A model generated the notes under the pieces. The model was given only the letters and a program-made list of their open reading frames with translations, did no database searches and had not been told where the DNA came from. From NCBI RefSeq assembly GCF_004912145.1, contig NZ_STGT01000004.1:124001-188000 (forward strand): a DNA stretch of 64,000 bases. Reading direction: 5' to 3'. Source of the DNA: Peteryoungia rhizophila (GTDB lineage Bacteria > Pseudomonadota > Alphaproteobacteria > Rhizobiales > Rhizobiaceae). Below, piece after piece: positions 61,876 to 64,000 of this stretch (position 1 is the stretch's first letter; the number at the start of each line of letters is the position of its first letter). The translations under genes were made by a program, and so were the position numbers.

Positions 61876-62190
61876 TCAGCCCATATTGGTCTCTAAAGTC
61901 CCCGGAATATCCTCTTCTTCATCGCGCAGGGCTTTGCGCAAGGTGAGCAAAAAGACTTCGAACCCTTTGGCGATATCTTGTCGCTTCGCAACGTCGCCGA
62001 GCATTGTGTGCGCAGTGGCGATATCTGCGTTCGAGAGGTCAAGCGGCTTACCAAACTTGACACCGCGCCGTTTGGCGGCTCCCATACCGGCCTTCGTCCG
62101 CTCGCGGATTGTCTCGCGCTCGAACTCGGCCAGAGCCGCGAAGGATATGCAGATAAGACCGCCCGCCTGAGCTGGTTGTGTTGATTTGCT
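61876..62190 (-). pseudogene. Serine recombinase, C-terminal fragment
   Basis: The minus strand reads AGGLICISFAALAEFERETI, RERTKAGMGAAKRRGVKFGK, the second half of a resolvase/invertase catalytic domain. A resolvase-type HTH follows (LSNADIATAHTMLG, KRQDIAKGFEVFLLTLRKAL). The first 110 or so residues, including the catalytic Ser, are missing: homology begins only at about 62175, where an MCP fragment on the other strand abuts. Confidence 0.65.
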
Positions 62191-62193
62191 CGT

Positions 62194-62325
62194 TCACAGA
62201 ATGCGGCCATGGTGGAAGAAATGAGCGCTGCCGGCGCGGCTTTGGCCAGCGAAAGTGCAACCCTTCAGGGCTTGCTTTATGGCGCCTGTCTGACCTCACT
62301 GCCGATGGCAATATTGTGCCAGTAA
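62194..62325 (+). pseudogene. Chemoreceptor (MCP) C-terminal fragment
   Basis: The frame reads SQNAAMVEEMSAAGAALASE, SATLQGLL, the end of an MCP signalling domain (compare QQNAAMVEEANAAGATLAKE in the intact receptor at 5613). It starts at once with homology and has no upstream receptor, so it is a cut-off tail. It lies back to back with the recombinase fragment and marks a rearrangement junction near 62190. Confidence 0.65.
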
Positions 62326-62445
62326 GAAAGATGGCGTGAGTTGACCGGCCACCCGATATCTTCAAGCGGGCCGGACTGCACAGCCGTCTGCGGCGCGTTT
62401 GACGAAATGGTGGCCTCGAACCTAGGCCCACAATTGCAAATGGAG

Positions 62446-63624
62446 TCAAACTTCTGCTCGGGCGATCCCTCGGGCCATCGCAGCGATCAGGTCAGTTCTG
62501 GTGACGATACCGATGAGCTTGCCATATTCCAGAATGGGTACGGCATCCACATCTGTATCGCCCATCAACGGCAACAATGCTCCCAGCGGCGTGGTCGCAA
62601 TAGCGCGGGGGACCGTGACACTCATGATGTCGATTGCGAGGACTGGTTTATCCCTTTCGGGATCGATCAGCCTGCGCAGAGCGGGGATGAGACCTCGATC
62701 GAGACGAAGTGCGTCTTCTCTTGCGCGGCTGATGAGATGCATCTGGAAGATAATGCCGAGAAACCGCTGCTTCTCATCAACGACGGGTAGCGATGTGAAA
62801 CGATGACGCCGGAAGAGATCCGCGACCGTGCCCAAATCTGTGTTTGCCTTCACAGTGATCAGGTTCGAGGACATGATGGCGCCCGCAGTTGGAGTGCCGG
62901 GCCGGTGAGCTGCTGCCTGGAGCTCTGCGGCACCGATCAGGCGCGCCAAATCTTCAACACCGAGATTGAATGACTGTCGATAGCGCTGAAGGATATCGCT
63001 CAGCTCAACCTCGGTAAGCCCCAGCCGTTCGACGGCGATCCTGTCGGCAGTGCCATGCCTGTTCGGCTGGTCGAATTGACGAAATGGATAGCGACGCCCT
63101 GTCAGACTGGAATAGGCCATCGCAATCAGGACAAGGCTCGCCGTGCCCGTCGCAATTGGCGCAAGCGCAAACCAGAAACCGAGACGCTCCACGGCCTCTG
63201 GGCTCATTGCAGCCGTCATGGCGACAGCCCCTGCCGGCGGATGCACAGCTCGCAGCATGAATGTCACGGCAATCGCCAGAGCGACGGCAACGGCGATCCG
63301 CAACGTCGGTTCGTGAATGAACAGCGAGATTGCCACGCCAACGAGAGCAGCGGCCGTATTGCCGATGACTGCAGACCATGGCTGAGCAAGCGGACTGTTG
63401 GGAACCGCGAACAGGAGAACGGCACTCGCGCCCAGCGGTGCGACGAGGTAGAGGCCGCTTTCAAGATCAATGCCCGGAGACAGCAAGAAATAGCCGGTCA
63501 GCCAAAGCCCGATGAAAGCTCCAAGGCCTGCGCGCATGGCTTCCATTGGAGCCGTGCCAGTGACTGCTGGTCCGAGAGAACGTAAGAACTGCAATTGACT
63601 GATCCCGATCGATTGAAAGCGCAA
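62446..63624 (-). CDS. HPP-family membrane protein with tandem CBS domains
   Basis: A 392-residue protein. Residues 25-180 hold four to five helices with the HPP signature (MLRAVHPPAGAVAMTAAM) and the preceding GLYLVAPLGASAVLLFAVPN. Two CBS domains follow: IMSSNLITVKANTDLGTVAD with FTSLPVVDEKQRFLGII, and DIMSVTVPRAIATTPLGALL with DVDAVPILEYGKLIGIVTRT. HPP proteins of this type are linked to nitrite transport in plants and cyanobacteria; the bacterial CBS form has no proven substrate. The start is a TTG at 63624. No linked nitrogen genes. Confidence 0.85.
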   Translation of the reverse strand: MRFQSIGISQLQFLRSLGPAVTGTAPMEAMRAGLGAFIGLWLTGYFLLSPGIDLESGLYLVAPLGASAVLLFAVPNSPLAQPWSAVIGNTAAALVGVAISLFIHEPTLRIAVAVALAIAVTFMLRAVHPPAGAVAMTAAMSPEAVERLGFWFALAPIATGTASLVLIAMAYSSLTGRRYPFRQFDQPNRHGTADRIAVERLGLTEVELSDILQRYRQSFNLGVEDLARLIGAAELQAAAHRPGTPTAGAIMSSNLITVKANTDLGTVADLFRRHRFTSLPVVDEKQRFLGIIFQMHLISRAREDALRLDRGLIPALRRLIDPERDKPVLAIDIMSVTVPRAIATTPLGALLPLMGDTDVDAVPILEYGKLIGIVTRTDLIAAMARGIARAEV

Positions 63625-63740
63625 ACTTTCAGCAAATGATCAAAATTTCAACATGTAACTGGGGACATTGAGGGCAGAGGTCGGGGTCGACGGCAATGGA
63701 AGCGTTTGCCGAGGACACAGAGGACCTGTGATCGAGACCC

Positions 63741-63887
63741 ATGGCCTATAACCCGCCCGTCGCGGTCTACGATGCCTGCGTGCCCTATCCCTTCCACCTG
63801 TCCAACGTCATTTCCAGTGCATCTTCGACGGTCTCGTCGAGGCTTTCCTGGACCAATGATATACAGGATGAGTGGATGCGCCCGTGA
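63741..63887 (+). pseudogene. PIN-domain toxin, frameshifted fragment
   Basis: Begins PPVAVYDACVPYPFHLSNVI, the usual start of a PIN-domain ribonuclease toxin (V-Y-D-A-C-V-L-Y-P-F-H-L-R-N). Then a neighbouring frame gives FQCIFDGLVEAF, and the first frame resumes SWTNDIQDEWMRP. Two compensating frameshifts and an early stop mean it is not functional. The acidic residues of the first two motifs are present. The antitoxin was not identified. Confidence 0.55.
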
Positions 63888-64000
63888 GTTACGCTTGCGA
63901 TAGGTTGTAGACGCTTGCGGCAAGCTCTTGCGAGCGATCGCAATGCAGGGCCTACTGTGTTTTATGCGATCAACAATTCGCGGCACAGGCCGTAGGACGT
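63888..64000. other. End of window, decayed continuation of the PIN toxin
   Basis: Probably the remainder of the broken PIN gene. Nothing clear can be read before the window ends. Confidence 0.25.

Noticed and set aside
62048..62449. 133-codon minus-strand frame near the recombinase fragment
   Set aside because: Another phase over the recombinase fragment and MCP tail; the other frames show real homology.

Overview
The window looks like DNA from an alphaproteobacterium of the Rhizobiales, most likely the Rhizobiaceae. Four things point that way: HWE/HisKA_2-type histidine kinases, direct-repeat SOS boxes of the form GTTC-N7-GTTC, Ugp- and Cho-type ABC transporters, and a LigD cluster accompanied by small proteins typical of rhizobia. 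No rRNA, tRNA, CRISPR array, intact transposase or replication origin was found. The many decayed plasmid and toxin-antitoxin genes suggest a plasmid, chromid or island-rich stretch of chromosome.

Layout. 0-5.3 kb: a cut-off LysR gene, an Xre regulator, an SOS-controlled UvrD-like helicase and a decayed nest of two toxin-antitoxin loci (Xre/RES with ParDE between the two genes). 5.6-14.8 kb: signalling genes, namely a chemoreceptor, an MgtC-like protein, a CHASE4-GGDEF-EAL protein, a PAS-GAF-HWE kinase and a small sigma-like protein. 15-22 kb: a DNA-repair block with exonuclease III, LigD, a protein with two HARP-like repeats and several small conserved proteins on the minus strand, and dinB diverging from it; no Ku gene is present. 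22-26.4 kb: a membrane HWE kinase, a fragment of an AbiEii-type gene, an intact mqsRA module with a visible operator, and an ardC pseudogene.

26.7-33 kb: an operon of a metallophosphoesterase and a complete Ugp-like ABC transporter, with a convergent LacI regulator. 33.3-42.7 kb: a patchwork of a second sigma-like protein, an AAA ATPase, a broken traG, a RES toxin with a large antitoxin, an HWE kinase with a partner receiver, a second ardC stub next to a set of hairpins, and a scar where a parE toxin has been joined to the tail of a hipB antitoxin ahead of a truncated hipA. 42.9-46.4 kb: a choline/betaine-type ABC transporter with an Xre regulator. 46.5-49.1 kb: gene remnants and a glycosyltransferase.

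49.1-58.4 kb: a metal-related block. A MerR regulator and a glutaredoxin-MauE fusion share a mer-like operator. Beside them lie a DUF411 protein and a heavy-metal RND pump with its adaptor, sensor kinase and response regulator. 58.6-62.3 kb: a cassette of small envelope proteins lying between two serine-recombinase fragments that appear in reversed order. 62.4-64 kb: an HPP/CBS membrane protein and a broken PIN toxin. The working parts are stress signalling, DNA repair, solute uptake and metal export. They are separated by scars of plasmid and toxin-antitoxin gene turnover.
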